A DNA stretch of 64,000 bases from Erwinia amylovora (lineage in GTDB: Bacteria > Pseudomonadota > Gammaproteobacteria > Enterobacterales > Enterobacteriaceae), in contig NZ_CP066796.1 of the NCBI RefSeq assembly GCF_017161565.1, positions 1,798,001 through 1,862,000 on the forward strand. The letters are read 5' to 3'. The first letter of the stretch is position 1. Each line of letters starts with the position of its first letter. This document shows, piece by piece, positions 1 to 10,484 of this stretch. Below the pieces are notes generated by a model that did no database searches, was not told the DNA's origin, and saw only the letters and a list, made by a program, of their open reading frames with translations. The position numbers and the translations under genes are program-made.

Positions 1-57
1 CCCGCCCGTTGTGCCAGTGCTGTAGGCCATGGCATACAGCACCGGCAGCATGTGGCG

Positions 58-1053
58 TTAAGCCGCCCGGGCGCGAACCACGGCTTTTTCTGCATCGCTC
101 AGGAAAGCAATGTTGAGACCATTCTCCTGAGCCACGCGCAGTTGCTGCGCGCTCAGACCCGCCGCGGGTGCAGCCACCTTGTATTCATGATCTATTTCGA
201 TTCCCTGTACGGCCGGGTCGTCGGTATTGATAGTAGCCAGAATACCGTGTTCGAGGAATTTTTTTAGCGGATGCTGGGCCAGCGAAGCAACGGTACTGGT
301 TTGAATATTTGACGTCAGGCAGGATTCAATGCCGATACCCTTGTTTGCCAGGAAATCCATTAGCGCCGGATCCTGCACCGCTTTAACACCGTGGCCGATG
401 CGCTCCGCGCCCAGTTCACGAATTGCCTGCCAGATACTCTCCGGGCCAGCGGCTTCTCCGGCGTGTACGGTAATGCGCAGCCCGGCATCGCGTGCGCGGT
501 TAAAGTGACTGATGAACCGCTGGCCGGGAAAGCCCAGCTCATCGCCCGCCAGGTCAAGAGCAGTTATCTTGTCACGATGGGCAAGAAGGCCGTTCAGCTC
601 TTTCAGGCAGGCTTCTTCACCGAAGGTGCGGCTCATAATGCCAATCAAACGCACGTCAATATCATGGGCGGCACAGCCGGATTCAATACCGTCGATAACC
701 GCTTCCACCACGCCCGCCACCGGCAGTCCGTGAGTCATTGCCATATAACCCGGTGAGAAACGCAGTTCGGCATAGTGGATGCCGGCACGGGCTGCATCCT
801 CAACGTTTTCCAGCGCCACACGACGGCAGGCATCCAGCGAACCCAGTACTTTCACTCCCCAGTCCAGCTTGTTGAGGAAACTGACCAGATCCGGCTCGGC
901 CTCAATCACCTGTACATGCGGGCGCAGGGCAGCAAGGGTAGTGGCAGGCAGGGTGAGGTTAAACTCACGGCCGAGATCAAGAATGGTTTGCGCGCGAATA
1001 TTGCCATCAAGATGGCGATGTATATCGGTAAGGGGCAGCTGGGGATCGATCAT
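58..1053 (-). CDS. add: Adenosine deaminase
   Basis: Hydrolyses adenosine and deoxyadenosine to inosine and deoxyinosine plus ammonia, a cytoplasmic purine salvage step. The 331-residue protein has the usual bacterial Add length. It opens with the metal-binding motif [10 protein letters not shown] near residues 9-18, followed by HAGEA near residue 197 and the LTSNIQT and NTDDP motifs that carry the other zinc and catalytic residues. The first Met is in the right place relative to the family. ydgA lies upstream on the same strand with a rho-independent terminator between them, so add is probably transcribed from its own promoter. Identification is secure from the motifs. Confidence 0.96.
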   Translation of the reverse strand: MIDPQLPLTDIHRHLDGNIRAQTILDLGREFNLTLPATTLAALRPHVQVIEAEPDLVSFLNKLDWGVKVLGSLDACRRVALENVEDAARAGIHYAELRFSPGYMAMTHGLPVAGVVEAVIDGIESGCAAHDIDVRLIGIMSRTFGEEACLKELNGLLAHRDKITALDLAGDELGFPGQRFISHFNRARDAGLRITVHAGEAAGPESIWQAIRELGAERIGHGVKAVQDPALMDFLANKGIGIESCLTSNIQTSTVASLAQHPLKKFLEHGILATINTDDPAVQGIEIDHEYKVAAPAAGLSAQQLRVAQENGLNIAFLSDAEKAVVRARAA

Positions 1054-1172
1054 TTCGGCACTCTCGATGGTTATCAGTAAAAGTGCAGAACATTATAAAA
1101 ACAGTTAGCGCAACAACGCCAGCAAATTGCGTAAAGGGCACGTTATTTGCTGTATTATCTGGCACGGGCGGC

Positions 1173-1202
1173 AGGAATAAAAGAGCGCCGGAAGGGCGCT
1201 CT
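1173..1202 (-). terminator. Rho-independent terminator after ydgA
   Basis: An 8-bp perfect inverted repeat (1182-1189 and 1195-1202, AGAGCGCC/GGCGCTCT) is followed on the minus strand by a T-rich stretch (1174-1181). It sits just past the ydgA stop codon, so it should end the ydgA transcript before add. Confidence 0.8.
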
Positions 1203-1211
1203 GTGCGGAAA

Positions 1212-2708
1212 TTACTGTGGCATGGCGGGTATGGCGTCACCCATCATATAACGCGTAAGAAACTGTTCGAGCGGCATCTTCTCACCGTTCATGGTCACCT
1301 GACCGGCAGCGTATTGCAGACTGGTAACGATATTATTGTCCTGCTGTGTGGTCACTTTAAACATCTGACCCATCGCTGCCAGACCTTTGACCTGCTGGTC
1401 AGCGAGCCGTGCGGCATCCTCCCTGGAATACCCTTCAGCCAGCGCGACATGGGTCATGGTATCGGTCGCCATGTCCATGGAAATGGCCAGTTTGGTATCC
1501 AGCGATTTCAGCACGCTGTCCAGCTGTTGAGACGGGCTTTGTGCCGTCGCCGCAGCGTTTGCCGGGTCTTTAAACTGTGCCGACAGGGTAAAAGTGCTTT
1601 CGCCTTTATCATTAGTCCAGCTAAAAGGCGCGATGGTAATGGAAGGATCGCCTTTCAACAGCAGGGGCAGATTGGCGGTCAGAATTTCGCTGGCGCGCTG
1701 CTGGTACAATTCAGGATTGGCCTGCAGCGCGGTATCGGCGCTCAAGGTTTGCAGCTGGCGGTTATAATTCTCGGAAAACGCTTTCATCGCTTTGCCGTCG
1801 AAGTCCGCCAGCTTCATTGACAGCTTGCCTTTACCGAAATTCTGCCCATCTATTTTCAGCCCGTTAAGGGTGTAATCAATCTGCCCGCTGACGCGGTTTT
1901 CTTTTGAATCGAAGGTCGATTTACCGTTCAAACCTTCCGCGGTTAATGCTTCCTTGCCGTTTACCGAAGCAATCAATTTTTGCAGCGCAACAGTCTGGTC
2001 GCCGATGCGCATCCCTTCGGGACTGAGGTGCGTATTGGCATCAAGGCGCAAACCACTGAGATCAAAGGTGACGACCGCATCCAGCTGGTTTTTACCGGTC
2101 AGCTGCACATTGCCAACGTCAGCGTTAAAGGTGATTTGATCCCCTTTATCATCCACATCAATTTTCAGCGTACCGCCATCAAACGCAAAACGTTCTCCGC
2201 TTTGCGCATTGCTGTAATCGGTCGGCAGCAGATGAATATCGGAATGCGTACTGCCGCCATAGCCAATCCGGGTTTCACCCTGCACGATCGATTTGCCTTT
2301 GGTCACTTCGAACAGCTTCTTGACCGCGTCGGTATTTAGCAGCTCGGTATGAACTGAAGCCATGCTCGGGATCAGGTTGACCTTTTTCAACTGGGCCAGT
2401 GGCAAAGGACCGTGATCGATAACCTCTTTAAATTCCACCGTCTGACCGGGTTTGAGCACGGAATTATCTTCAGTTTGCGAACTGCTTTGGAGGATGAACC
2501 GGGCACTACTGCTGAACACGCCGCGCTGATAATCCTGGTAGCTGACTTTGAGACGGCTTTCAGGGGCGACTTCCTGTATTTGCTCATTCGCCTGCTGCAC
2601 CATCTGATCCATTTTCTTTTCCAGCTGCTTACCGGTAAACCAGGCACCTGCAGTCCAGACTACGCCCAGAGCGACAATCACACCCACGGCAATCTTTGTT
2701 TTTTTCAT
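1212..2708 (-). CDS. ydgA: YdgA family protein (DUF945)
   Basis: A 498-residue DUF945 protein, close in length to E. coli YdgA (about 500 residues). The N-terminus MKKTKIAVGVIVALG with the following hydrophobic stretch is an uncleaved membrane anchor or signal sequence, so the bulk should be periplasmic. The start at 2708 is chosen over an upstream in-frame ATG (2750) because it has an AAGGA ribosome-binding site about ten bases upstream and gives the conserved anchor at residue 1. Its place next to add and fumC matches E. coli. The biochemical function is not established. Confidence 0.9.
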   Translation of the reverse strand: MKKTKIAVGVIVALGVVWTAGAWFTGKQLEKKMDQMVQQANEQIQEVAPESRLKVSYQDYQRGVFSSSARFILQSSSQTEDNSVLKPGQTVEFKEVIDHGPLPLAQLKKVNLIPSMASVHTELLNTDAVKKLFEVTKGKSIVQGETRIGYGGSTHSDIHLLPTDYSNAQSGERFAFDGGTLKIDVDDKGDQITFNADVGNVQLTGKNQLDAVVTFDLSGLRLDANTHLSPEGMRIGDQTVALQKLIASVNGKEALTAEGLNGKSTFDSKENRVSGQIDYTLNGLKIDGQNFGKGKLSMKLADFDGKAMKAFSENYNRQLQTLSADTALQANPELYQQRASEILTANLPLLLKGDPSITIAPFSWTNDKGESTFTLSAQFKDPANAAATAQSPSQQLDSVLKSLDTKLAISMDMATDTMTHVALAEGYSREDAARLADQQVKGLAAMGQMFKVTTQQDNNIVTSLQYAAGQVTMNGEKMPLEQFLTRYMMGDAIPAMPQ

Positions 2709-3110
2709 CTGTATTGTCGTCCTTATTTCAGTTGAGGTACGCCGGTTCATCCGTCTGAATCAGCAGGCAATCTTCTGGCGACGAAAGCGTCTGCGCGGCG
2801 TGTTGGTTAATATCTTATTAATATTAGCAATTCTACCTGCTGCCGTCAGCCGTAATTCAGCAAATCCTTAAAAACCTTAATAAAGACATCCTCCGGTGCG
2901 CTGCCGGCAGTCGAGCGACAATGCGGATCAAACTGGCAATATGGCGCATCAGCGCTAACAATCAGAACCTGGACAGGGCGTCCGGGATGCAATAAACGCG
3001 AATGAGTCGCATAATCTCAAACCCGGATATGTCAGACTATTGCCGCACTTTTGACCCTATAGTTTGGCAAGTACCCAATAACTCACTTAGTCATCACAAA
3101 GGAGAAAACA
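2709..3110. other. Intergenic region between ydgA and fumC
   Basis: About 400 bases between divergently transcribed ydgA and fumC. No convincing reading frame is present and no trace of fumA was seen, although fumA precedes fumC in E. coli. It must hold the promoters of both genes. An AAGGAG ribosome-binding site for fumC is at about 3100. Confidence 0.5.
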
Positions 3111-4508
3111 ATGGCTGCAAATCGCGTTGAAAAAGACTCTATGGGACCGATAGAAGTCCCCGCCGATAAACTCTGGGGCGCACAAACACAGCGATCGCTG
3201 GAACACTTCCGCATCTCCTCGGAAAAAATGCCAACCGAGCTGGTATACGCGCTGGCGCTGACTAAGCGTGCAGCTGCCAAAGTCAATGGCGACCTGGGGT
3301 TGCTCCCCGCCGATCGCTGCGGGGCGATTGTTCAGGCGGCCGACGAAGTATTAGCCAATAAGCACCTTAGCGAATTTCCGCTGGCGATCTGGCAGACCGG
3401 ATCCGGCACGCAAACCAATATGAATATGAACGAAGTATTGGCCAATCGTGCCAGTGAGATCCTCGGTGGCGAACGCGGTATGACTCGTCTGGTGCATCCC
3501 AACGATGACGTGAACAAAAGCCAAAGCTCCAACGATGTTTTCCCTACCGCGATGCATGTTGCGGCGGTGGTGGCACTACGCAAGCATCTTATTCCTGAGC
3601 TGCAAATGTTGCACAAAACGCTGCATAAAAAGGCGGAAGCCTTTAAAGACATTGTTAAAATTGGCCGTACCCATCTGCAGGATGCCACGCCACTGACCCT
3701 GGGGCAGGAGATATCAGGCTGGGTGGCCATGCTCAACCACAGTCTGCAGCATGTTGAGCACAGCATTCCCCATCTGGCAGAGTTAGCGCTGGGTGGCACC
3801 GCGGTAGGTACCGGTCTTAATACCCACCCGGAATATGCGGTACGTGTTGCTGACGAGCTGGCCTCTCTGACCGGACTGCCATTCATTACTGCGCCAAACA
3901 AGTTTGAAGCGCTGGCGACATGCGACGCGCTGGTTCATGCCCATGGCGCGCTGAAAGGGCTGGCGGCTTCGCTGATGAAAATCGCTAACGATGTGCGCTG
4001 GCTTTCCTCCGGCCCGCGCTGCGGCATTGGCGAACTCGCCATCCCGGAAAACGAGCCGGGCAGTTCCATCATGCCTGGCAAGGTCAACCCCACCCAGTGT
4101 GAAGCGATGACCATGTTGTGCTGCCAGGTAATGGGTAATGATGTGGCGGTGAACATGGGGGGCGCATCGGGTAATTTCGAGCTGAACGTTTTCCGCCCCA
4201 TGGTTAGCCATAATTTCCTGCAATCCGTGCGCCTGCTGGCTGACGGCATGCACTGCTTCCATCACCACTGTGCGCAGGGCATTGCGCCGAATCGCGATCG
4301 TATTAGTCAGTTGCTGAATGAATCACTGATGCTGGTAACCGCGCTGAACACCCATATCGGCTACGATAAGGCGGCGGACATTGCTAAAAAGGCACATAAA
4401 GAGGGGCTGACATTAAAAGCCGCCGCGCTGCAACTTGGCTACCTGACGGAAGAGCAGTTTGATGCATGGGTGCGACCGGAAGAAATGGTTGGCAGCATGA
4501 AGCTGTAA
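3111..4508 (+). CDS. fumC: Class II fumarate hydratase
   Basis: Iron-independent fumarase of the TCA cycle (fumarate to malate), cytoplasmic homotetramer. The 465 residues match the family length. The superfamily signature [10 protein letters not shown] is at residues 317-326, and the substrate-binding segments [21 protein letters not shown] and [10 protein letters not shown] are all present. A strong ribosome-binding site (AAGGAG) lies just upstream of the ATG. The gene is followed by a convergent tus, as in E. coli. In E. coli fumC is induced by SoxRS and iron limitation; that regulation is known there and was not seen directly here. Confidence 0.97.
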   Translation: MAANRVEKDSMGPIEVPADKLWGAQTQRSLEHFRISSEKMPTELVYALALTKRAAAKVNGDLGLLPADRCGAIVQAADEVLANKHLSEFPLAIWQTGSGTQTNMNMNEVLANRASEILGGERGMTRLVHPNDDVNKSQSSNDVFPTAMHVAAVVALRKHLIPELQMLHKTLHKKAEAFKDIVKIGRTHLQDATPLTLGQEISGWVAMLNHSLQHVEHSIPHLAELALGGTAVGTGLNTHPEYAVRVADELASLTGLPFITAPNKFEALATCDALVHAHGALKGLAASLMKIANDVRWLSSGPRCGIGELAIPENEPGSSIMPGKVNPTQCEAMTMLCCQVMGNDVAVNMGGASGNFELNVFRPMVSHNFLQSVRLLADGMHCFHHHCAQGIAPNRDRISQLLNESLMLVTALNTHIGYDKAADIAKKAHKEGLTLKAAALQLGYLTEEQFDAWVRPEEMVGSMKL

Positions 4509-4569
4509 ACCTGACGTTTCAACGTGGGATAATTGGCGGACAGGCAGCCCTGAGGCAAAACTGGACGCC

Positions 4570-5498
4570 TTACGCAAGCCGGTCGCTGTACAGATGCAGG
4601 CGGGGAATAATCAGATGCAGAGGCTGCGCATCGGGCTTGAATCGGTGCGTTACCTTACCTGCATCATAGTGACGTAATTCCCCAGCGCTGGCACGCTGTT
4701 GGCATCCGGGCAGATCACCAGCAATGGAGAAGGGCATGCCAGCTGAACTTGTTTTTGCTGCTGTGCTTGCCAGATGCGGGCTATCGGCTGCACTTTGACC
4801 GGGCGTTTTATTTTTAACGCTGCGCCCGGAGGTAGCGACTTCAGCGTTTCTATCTCCCCGGCCACGCGTTCAGCCCACTGTTCACGCGTCCAGGGGGCAA
4901 CGGCGCGCCCCGACTGCTGGCTTTTCTGCAACTTCTCCAGCATATTTTCGATGCTGACCTTTTTAATAACGTGCTTATTTGCCCAACCGAAACGTACCGA
5001 GTCCGCATCTTCAATCAGCACGATGCTCCGGTAAGCATTGAGGGTGATCAGCCCGCGCAAGTGGGCGTGGACGAATTCAAAGCGCTCCTCACTGGGCAAG
5101 CCCGATTCTATGGTAATTAACTGTTCCAGTCGTAGCTTCAGCTGATTAATGTGGCCAGTTTGCTGGCGCAGCAGGGCAGACTGCGCGTTATCGGCCTCAA
5201 GGCAGATTGCGCCCGGCAGGCGTACGGCGGCTTTGGTACTGAGCTTTTCCGACTGGTGTTGCATAAACAGACGGCCGTAATGTGAAAACGCACGCTGAAG
5301 CGCCTGCTGACCCGTTAACTGAGTAACCGCGATTTGCGTCAGCGGATCGTGCTCTTTCCCTTTCTCAATCGCGGGTAATTCAAAAACACGGGCGGCCAGC
5401 AGCCGTAAATTTAGCATCTGCTGCTGCAACTCATCCAGTTCTTGCTCCAGCTGCGCCATACAGAGGTGAAGCTGTTCGACAACATCATACCGGCTCAT
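4570..5498 (-). pseudogene. tus: Tus replication terminus-binding protein, frameshifted near the 3' end
   Basis: Tus binds Ter sites and arrests replication forks with polarity. The frame from 5498 gives 282 residues with clear Tus features, including RFGWANKHVIKK, APWTREQW and [16 protein letters not shown]. At the run of four G (plus-strand C4 at 4680-4683) the frame leaves the family sequence and stops at 4650. Adding one G lets translation continue as [10 protein letters not shown]...[10 protein letters not shown], which is the normal Tus C-terminus, ending at a stop at 4570-4572 and giving about 308 residues, close to E. coli Tus (309). The break is a one-base deletion, either a sequencing error or recent inactivation. 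Without it the last 25-30 residues of the C-terminal domain are replaced. Confidence 0.88.
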
Positions 5499-5745
5499 CA
5501 GTTCCTTATTCTTTAGTTACAACATACTAAAGAGTCTAGCACCAAAACAGGAGATGAGCATCAGCCTCTGAATAAAAAAATTCAGTCAAGGGAAGAGAGG
5601 TATTACCTGAAACGATTTCCGGTTGGGGGATTATGCCGTTTACGCCAGATGATCAACAAACGATAAATGAAGCATGATTACCGTTTGTCGTAAGAGGTAA
5701 ATGTTATTAAATTTCCGCCGGGATAATTTATTAGGGAAAATACTT

Positions 5746-6543
5746 ATGACAAAAACAGCTCTTCTTTTACTGATTTCTTTCGGTTTGGTTTCCTGCACAA
5801 AAACCAACGGCAGTGAATATCAAACGAAGATAGATCAGTTCACCTCAGAAAAAGTGAATCAAATCCTCCGCGATAAGGTCATTGCAAACGGTAGCGAAGA
5901 ACACGGTGAATGGGTGGGTTCCGTATCGTCGGCCTTCCTGAATACCCCATACAAAGGCAACACCTTAATCGGATCGGCGGATATGAAAGAAGTGCTGGTG
6001 GCGGATTTCAATGGAGTCGATTGTTTCACCCTGATTGACTACGTTGAAGCACTGACACGTGCTGGTAATCAGCGAGATTTTCTTAACAACCTTGTCGCGA
6101 CAAGGTATGCACAGGAACATGTTGACTATTACAGCAGGAAGCATTTTTTCACTGACTGGTTTGCAATCGCCCCGCAGAACGCTGCCGATGTCACTGGTGA
6201 TATCAGTCCTGACTATGTCAGCATGTACAAGAACCTTAACGTAAAGGCTGACGGCGGCGAATATATATCCGGCCTCGGCGTCAGGCCCAGAGAAATAAAT
6301 TTCATTCCCGGCGATAAAATCGATGCCGTGGTGCTGGATAATCTGAGAACTGGCGATTACGTGGGCGTCTATTCTACACAGGCGGGGCTGGATGTTTCAC
6401 ATACGGGAATAGTGATCAAGCGTGATGGAAATGTGTGGTTCAGAAATGCTTCTTCGCTATCGCATAACATGAAGGTAGTTGATTCGCCCTTTGTGGAATA
6501 TATGTCAACAAAGCCAGGCTTCATTGTTCTACGCGCCAAATAA
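5746..6543 (+). CDS. DUF1460 lipoprotein, amidase-like
   Basis: A 265-residue envelope protein. The N-terminus MTKTALLLLISFGLVSC is a lipoprotein signal with a lipobox ending at Cys, which favours the start at 5746 over the longer frame from 5701. The body fits DUF1460, an N-acetylmuramoyl-L-alanine amidase-like family with a papain/NlpC-type fold. The likely catalytic Cys is in NGVDCFTLIDYVEAL and the His in DVSHTGIVI. The role in cell-wall turnover is inferred from the family. It stands alone between tus and ynfM and has no obvious operon partner. Confidence 0.8.
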   Translation: MTKTALLLLISFGLVSCTKTNGSEYQTKIDQFTSEKVNQILRDKVIANGSEEHGEWVGSVSSAFLNTPYKGNTLIGSADMKEVLVADFNGVDCFTLIDYVEALTRAGNQRDFLNNLVATRYAQEHVDYYSRKHFFTDWFAIAPQNAADVTGDISPDYVSMYKNLNVKADGGEYISGLGVRPREINFIPGDKIDAVVLDNLRTGDYVGVYSTQAGLDVSHTGIVIKRDGNVWFRNASSLSHNMKVVDSPFVEYMSTKPGFIVLRAK

Positions 6544-6696
6544 TTGCATCGTAATCATTCCCTTATCCGCACCGCGGCATGCGGCGCGGATAAGGAAAAC
6601 GAACAGGCTTAGCAACAAAACAGCGTGCAGAGAAGGCGGATTGCGAAGGTTGGCGACAGCTACGCCGGTGAAGCCCGGCGCAGGTGCAAACAACAA

Positions 6697-7965
6697 TTAC
6701 AGTTTTCTGGCGTGCAATCTTGCACCCACCCACAGCGCCAGCAGCAGCAGAACGGTAATAAAAGCGCTAATGCCGTACCAGCCAAAATAATGCCAGAACA
6801 CGCCGCCTGACGTACCTGCTACGCTGGAACCAAGGTAGTAAAAAAAAAGATACAGTGAAGAAGCCTGACCGCGCGCGCGACGGGCGCGTACGCCAACCCA
6901 GCCGCTGGCGACTGAATGCGCGGCAAAGAAACCGGCGGCAAACAGCATCATGCCCAAGAAGATCGACCAGATGTTACTTGACAGAGTCATAAATAGTCCG
7001 GTCAGCATAATGGCCGTTGAGAAGATCAGCACCGGGGCACGACCATATTTTGCCGTCATCACTCCCGCTTTCGGTGAACTCCATGAACCGGTCAGGTAGA
7101 CGACCGACAGCAGACCCACCACCGCCTGGTTGAGCGAAAAGGGAGCCGACAACAAACGATAGGCAATATAGTTGAACAGAGTAACAAATGACCCCATCAA
7201 CAGAAATCCTTCGGCAAACAGCAAAGGCAACCCGCTATCGCGCCAGTGCAGGCGAAAATTCAGCAGCAGGTGACGAGGTTTAAGCGATGTCGGCTGGAAA
7301 TTGCGCGACGGCGGCAAGATTTTCCAGAACATTATCGCTGCTGCCAGAGATAAGCAGCCTATAACCATCAATGCGATGCGCCAGCTGCTGAATTCAGTGA
7401 TAACCCCGCTGATCAGGCGGCCGCTCATACCGCCTATAGAGTTACCGCCGATGTAAAGCCCCATTGAAAAGGCCAGTACGCCGGGGTGGATCTCTTCGCT
7501 AAGATAAGACATCCCCACTGCCGCCACGCCGCTTAACGCCAGGCCGGTCAGCGCACGCATCAATAAAATACCATGCCAGCTGGTCATGGCAGCGGAAAAC
7601 AGGGTGCAAATGGCGGCAAGCAGCAGCGCCGTAACCATCACCGATTTGCGACCGATGGCATCGGATAATGGCCCTGTAACCAGCAGGCCAAGCGCCATCA
7701 TTCCGGTGGCGATAGACAACGAAACGCTGCTGGCGGCAGGGGATACGCCGAATTCATGCGACAGAACCGGCAGAACAGGCTGTACGCAATAGAGCTGAAC
7801 AAAGGTCGCCAGCCCGGCCGAGAACAGCGCCAACGTCACTCGCATAAACTGCGGCGTGCCGCGTTTGATATACACATTTTTGTTGCTTGCAGTAGTCGAT
7901 ACAGGGATGGACGCTGACCGTTCAGCACGATTGGGCAGCGTGACGGCCTGAGAGGAGCGGTTCAC
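6697..7965 (-). CDS. ynfM: MFS transporter, YnfM type
   Basis: A 422-residue inner-membrane major facilitator with about twelve hydrophobic segments. The MFS signature DAIGRKSVM lies in the loop between helices 2 and 3, and ARRARGQASSLYLFFYYLGSS is towards the C-terminus. It resembles E. coli YnfM, an arabinose-efflux-like permease whose substrate is not settled. The start is GTG at 7965 with an AAGGA ribosome-binding site seven bases upstream. It is divergent from the LysR-type gene at 8082, as in E. coli, so YnfL probably controls it. Confidence 0.9.
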   Translation of the reverse strand: MNRSSQAVTLPNRAERSASIPVSTTASNKNVYIKRGTPQFMRVTLALFSAGLATFVQLYCVQPVLPVLSHEFGVSPAASSVSLSIATGMMALGLLVTGPLSDAIGRKSVMVTALLLAAICTLFSAAMTSWHGILLMRALTGLALSGVAAVGMSYLSEEIHPGVLAFSMGLYIGGNSIGGMSGRLISGVITEFSSWRIALMVIGCLSLAAAIMFWKILPPSRNFQPTSLKPRHLLLNFRLHWRDSGLPLLFAEGFLLMGSFVTLFNYIAYRLLSAPFSLNQAVVGLLSVVYLTGSWSSPKAGVMTAKYGRAPVLIFSTAIMLTGLFMTLSSNIWSIFLGMMLFAAGFFAAHSVASGWVGVRARRARGQASSLYLFFYYLGSSVAGTSGGVFWHYFGWYGISAFITVLLLLALWVGARLHARKL

Positions 7966-8081
7966 TTTGGATCCTTGAGGTTATTGAGAGTTATCAGCCT
8001 GTAAAGGGTAAGAAAGATGATTTATGATGTCTAATATATTAATAATCTGAAATGATACTTCAGAGATATGAATTAAGAGAT

Positions 8082-8981
8082 ATGAATATGGAATTGCGTC
8101 ATCTGCGCTATTTTATCGCCGTAGCGGAAGAACTGCATTTTGGTCGTGCTGCACTTCGGCTTAATATCTCACAACCGCCGCTTAGTCAGCAGATCCAACT
8201 GCTTGAGCAGGAAATAGGTGCGCGATTATTCGCCCGCACCAATCGTAGCGTGCGGCTAACTGCGGCCGGTGAGCAATTTTACAAGGATGCCAGCCTCATC
8301 CTGCAGCAGGTTGGCCAGGCGGCTGACAAAGCGGCGAGACTGCATCGCGGGGATGAAGGGGAGTTGCGTATCGGATTTACCTCATCCGCTCCGCTGATTA
8401 ACGCGGTGTCAAATGCCCTGTTTACCTTCCGTCAGCGTTACCCGGCGGTTCATGTCGAAATGCAGGAGATAAACACGCGTCAACAGCTGGCTCCGCTCAG
8501 TGATGGGCGACTTGATTTAGGCGTCATGCGCAACACCGTGCTGCCTGAAACTTTTCATCATCAGGTACTGCTACAGGAGCCAATGTATGCACTGGTGCAC
8601 CGTGCGCACCGCCTGGCAAACCGACAGCAGATCGCGTTAAGTGAACTGACGCTGGAGCCATTCGTGTTCTTCGACCCGGGCGTAGGCACCGCCCTTTACG
8701 ACGAAATCATCCGGCTGCTGCAACGGTATGATATCCAGCCTGATATTGCCCAGGAAGTGGGGGAGGCGATGACCATTATTGGTTTAGTTTCAGGCGGGCT
8801 GGGCGTTTCGATTCTCCCAGCGTCATTTCACCGGGTGCGGCTGAATGATGTTGTGTGGATCCCCCTGAAAGAGCAGGATGCGCGTTCAGAAGTTTGGCTG
8901 GTGTGGTCCAGGCAACGAGAAATGCCTGCGGTAGCTGCTGCCATGAAGGAATTATTACTGCCGTCTGGCACAAATTCGTAA
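8082..8981 (+). CDS. ynfL: LysR-type transcriptional regulator YnfL
   Basis: A 299-residue LysR-type regulator. The N-terminal winged helix-turn-helix runs from MNMELRHLRYF to about residue 60 (LNISQPPLSQQIQLLEQEIGARLF). The C-terminal effector domain ends with the motif EVGEAMTIIGLVSGGLGVSILP. The start at 8082 is chosen because E. coli YnfL begins MNIELRHLRYF; an upstream in-frame ATG at 8052 would add ten unlikely residues. It is divergent from ynfM, which is the classic arrangement for a LysR regulator and its target. The ligand is unknown. Confidence 0.9.
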   Translation: MNMELRHLRYFIAVAEELHFGRAALRLNISQPPLSQQIQLLEQEIGARLFARTNRSVRLTAAGEQFYKDASLILQQVGQAADKAARLHRGDEGELRIGFTSSAPLINAVSNALFTFRQRYPAVHVEMQEINTRQQLAPLSDGRLDLGVMRNTVLPETFHHQVLLQEPMYALVHRAHRLANRQQIALSELTLEPFVFFDPGVGTALYDEIIRLLQRYDIQPDIAQEVGEAMTIIGLVSGGLGVSILPASFHRVRLNDVVWIPLKEQDARSEVWLVWSRQREMPAVAAAMKELLLPSGTNS

Positions 8982-9147
8982 AAAAGATGACCACTTCAAG
9001 TAAGTTATGTGCTGTAAATCACATTCCGATTCAGGCAGTTGACGCCATCTGCGAAGTGTTTCACCATGAACCGATAGCGATAACGTCACCGCCAATATTG
9101 GCAGATTTCAATGACCTTGCAGCAAAAGGTGATAACAAGGAGCAGAT

Positions 9148-10365
9148 GTGATTACGGATAGCCTGCCCGGACATATTGATCATATTAAGCAAATGAATGC
9201 CGGGATCGTCTATCGGTTAATCGACCGCTATGGCCCGGTATCGCGTATTGATCTGTCCAAAAAAGCGAGTCTGTCCCCGGCCAGTATCACCAAAATCGTA
9301 CGAGAGCTGCTGCAGGCCCATCTGGTGAAGGAAACCGAATTCCACGAGGCGGGAAGCCGGGGACGGCCGGCGACTGGACTGGTTCTTGACAGTCAGGCCT
9401 GGCACTTCCTTTCGGTACGAATCGGCCATGGCGAGATCGACATTGCGCTTCGCGATCTGAGCACCCAATTGGTTGCCGAACAGCAACTTCCCTTGCCGGC
9501 AGTGGCAGAAGAACCTTTGCTGGCGCGCATTCTGCAACATATTGAGCGGTTTTTCATCCTACACCAGCATCGACTCGAACGTCTTACCGCGATCGCTTTT
9601 ACCCTGTCGGGCAGCATCAACAGCCGTACCGGCATTGTTCAGCACTTACCGTTCTATCAGGCAGATAACCTGCCACTGGGTCCGGAAATGGAGAAACGCA
9701 GCGGGCTTCCTGTTTTCATTCAAAATGATATCTGTGCCTGGACCAGGGCAGAATCGCTGTTTGGTGCCTCGCGCGATGCCAGCGATATCATTCAGGTAGT
9801 GATTGGTCAGAATGTCGGTGCCGCAGTGATGACGACAGGTCAGCTGCTCCACGGCGGCGGCAACACAATGGCCGAGATTGGACATATTCAGGTCGATCCT
9901 TGTGGTCAGCGCTGCTACTGCGGTAACCGGGGTTGCCTTGAGACGGTTGCGGGCATCGACAACATATTGAAGCTGGCCGCGCAGCGACTGTCGGCGTCGA
10001 CGGGTTCTGTCCTGCATAATCAGCCACTGACGATCGACAATTTGTGTGATGCGGCACTGCACGGAGATCGTCTGGCCTGCGACATTATCGTCGGGGTGGG
10101 CAGCAGTCTGGGACGGATCCTGGCCATCATGGTCAATCTCTTCCATCCACAGAAAATTCTCATCGGTTCACCGCTCAACCGCGCCCGGTCGGTTCTGTTC
10201 CCGGCTATTGTTGGCTGTATTCGCCAGCAGGCCCTACCAACCCTGAGCGCTGAACTTAGCGTAGAACCCACAAGATGGGTTCAGTCCGGCACCCTGTCCG
10301 GCGCAGCGCTGGTTAAGGATGCGCTCTATAACGGGTCGCTGCTAATCAGACTGCTGCAAGGCTGA
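9148..10365 (+). CDS. mlc: Mlc, ROK-family glucose-responsive repressor
   Basis: A 405-residue ROK repressor equivalent to E. coli Mlc (dgsA, 406 residues), which represses ptsG, manXYZ and other sugar uptake genes and is sequestered by dephosphorylated EIICB-Glc. The N-terminal helix-turn-helix contains SRIDLSKKASLSPASITKIVREL. The zinc site is in the ROK signature GHIQVDPCGQRCYCGNRGC near residues 247-265. The C-terminus NGSLLIRLLQG is the E. coli Mlc end. The start is GTG at 9148, behind AAGGAG. ynfK follows directly, as in E. coli. Confidence 0.96.
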   Translation: MITDSLPGHIDHIKQMNAGIVYRLIDRYGPVSRIDLSKKASLSPASITKIVRELLQAHLVKETEFHEAGSRGRPATGLVLDSQAWHFLSVRIGHGEIDIALRDLSTQLVAEQQLPLPAVAEEPLLARILQHIERFFILHQHRLERLTAIAFTLSGSINSRTGIVQHLPFYQADNLPLGPEMEKRSGLPVFIQNDICAWTRAESLFGASRDASDIIQVVIGQNVGAAVMTTGQLLHGGGNTMAEIGHIQVDPCGQRCYCGNRGCLETVAGIDNILKLAAQRLSASTGSVLHNQPLTIDNLCDAALHGDRLACDIIVGVGSSLGRILAIMVNLFHPQKILIGSPLNRARSVLFPAIVGCIRQQALPTLSAELSVEPTRWVQSGTLSGAALVKDALYNGSLLIRLLQG

Positions 10366-10378
10366 CAGATGACCAAAC

Positions 10379-10394
10379 ATTGCGCTAGCGCAAT
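10379..10394. repeat. Perfect 16-bp palindrome between mlc and bioD2
   Basis: ATTGCGCTAGCGCAAT is a perfect 16-base palindrome fourteen bases past the mlc stop codon. It has no loop and no T tail, so it is a weak terminator candidate and could instead be a protein-binding site. Confidence 0.4.
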
Positions 10395-10484
10395 CTACGG
10401 TCACCGGTAGTGTCCTACACTTTTTCCTCAAACTGAGCATCAAAACATCCATCGGCCCAAACCGGGCCTGCCGGAGTCATTTCT

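Noticed and set aside
1-51. Start of another gene past add on the minus strand (frame LPVLYAMAYSTGTTGG)
   Set aside because: Only 17 codons before the window edge and no ribosome-binding site; cannot be supported.
1083-1820. 245-residue plus-strand frame
   Set aside because: Lies antisense inside ydgA; composition is a shadow of that gene and there is no ribosome-binding site.
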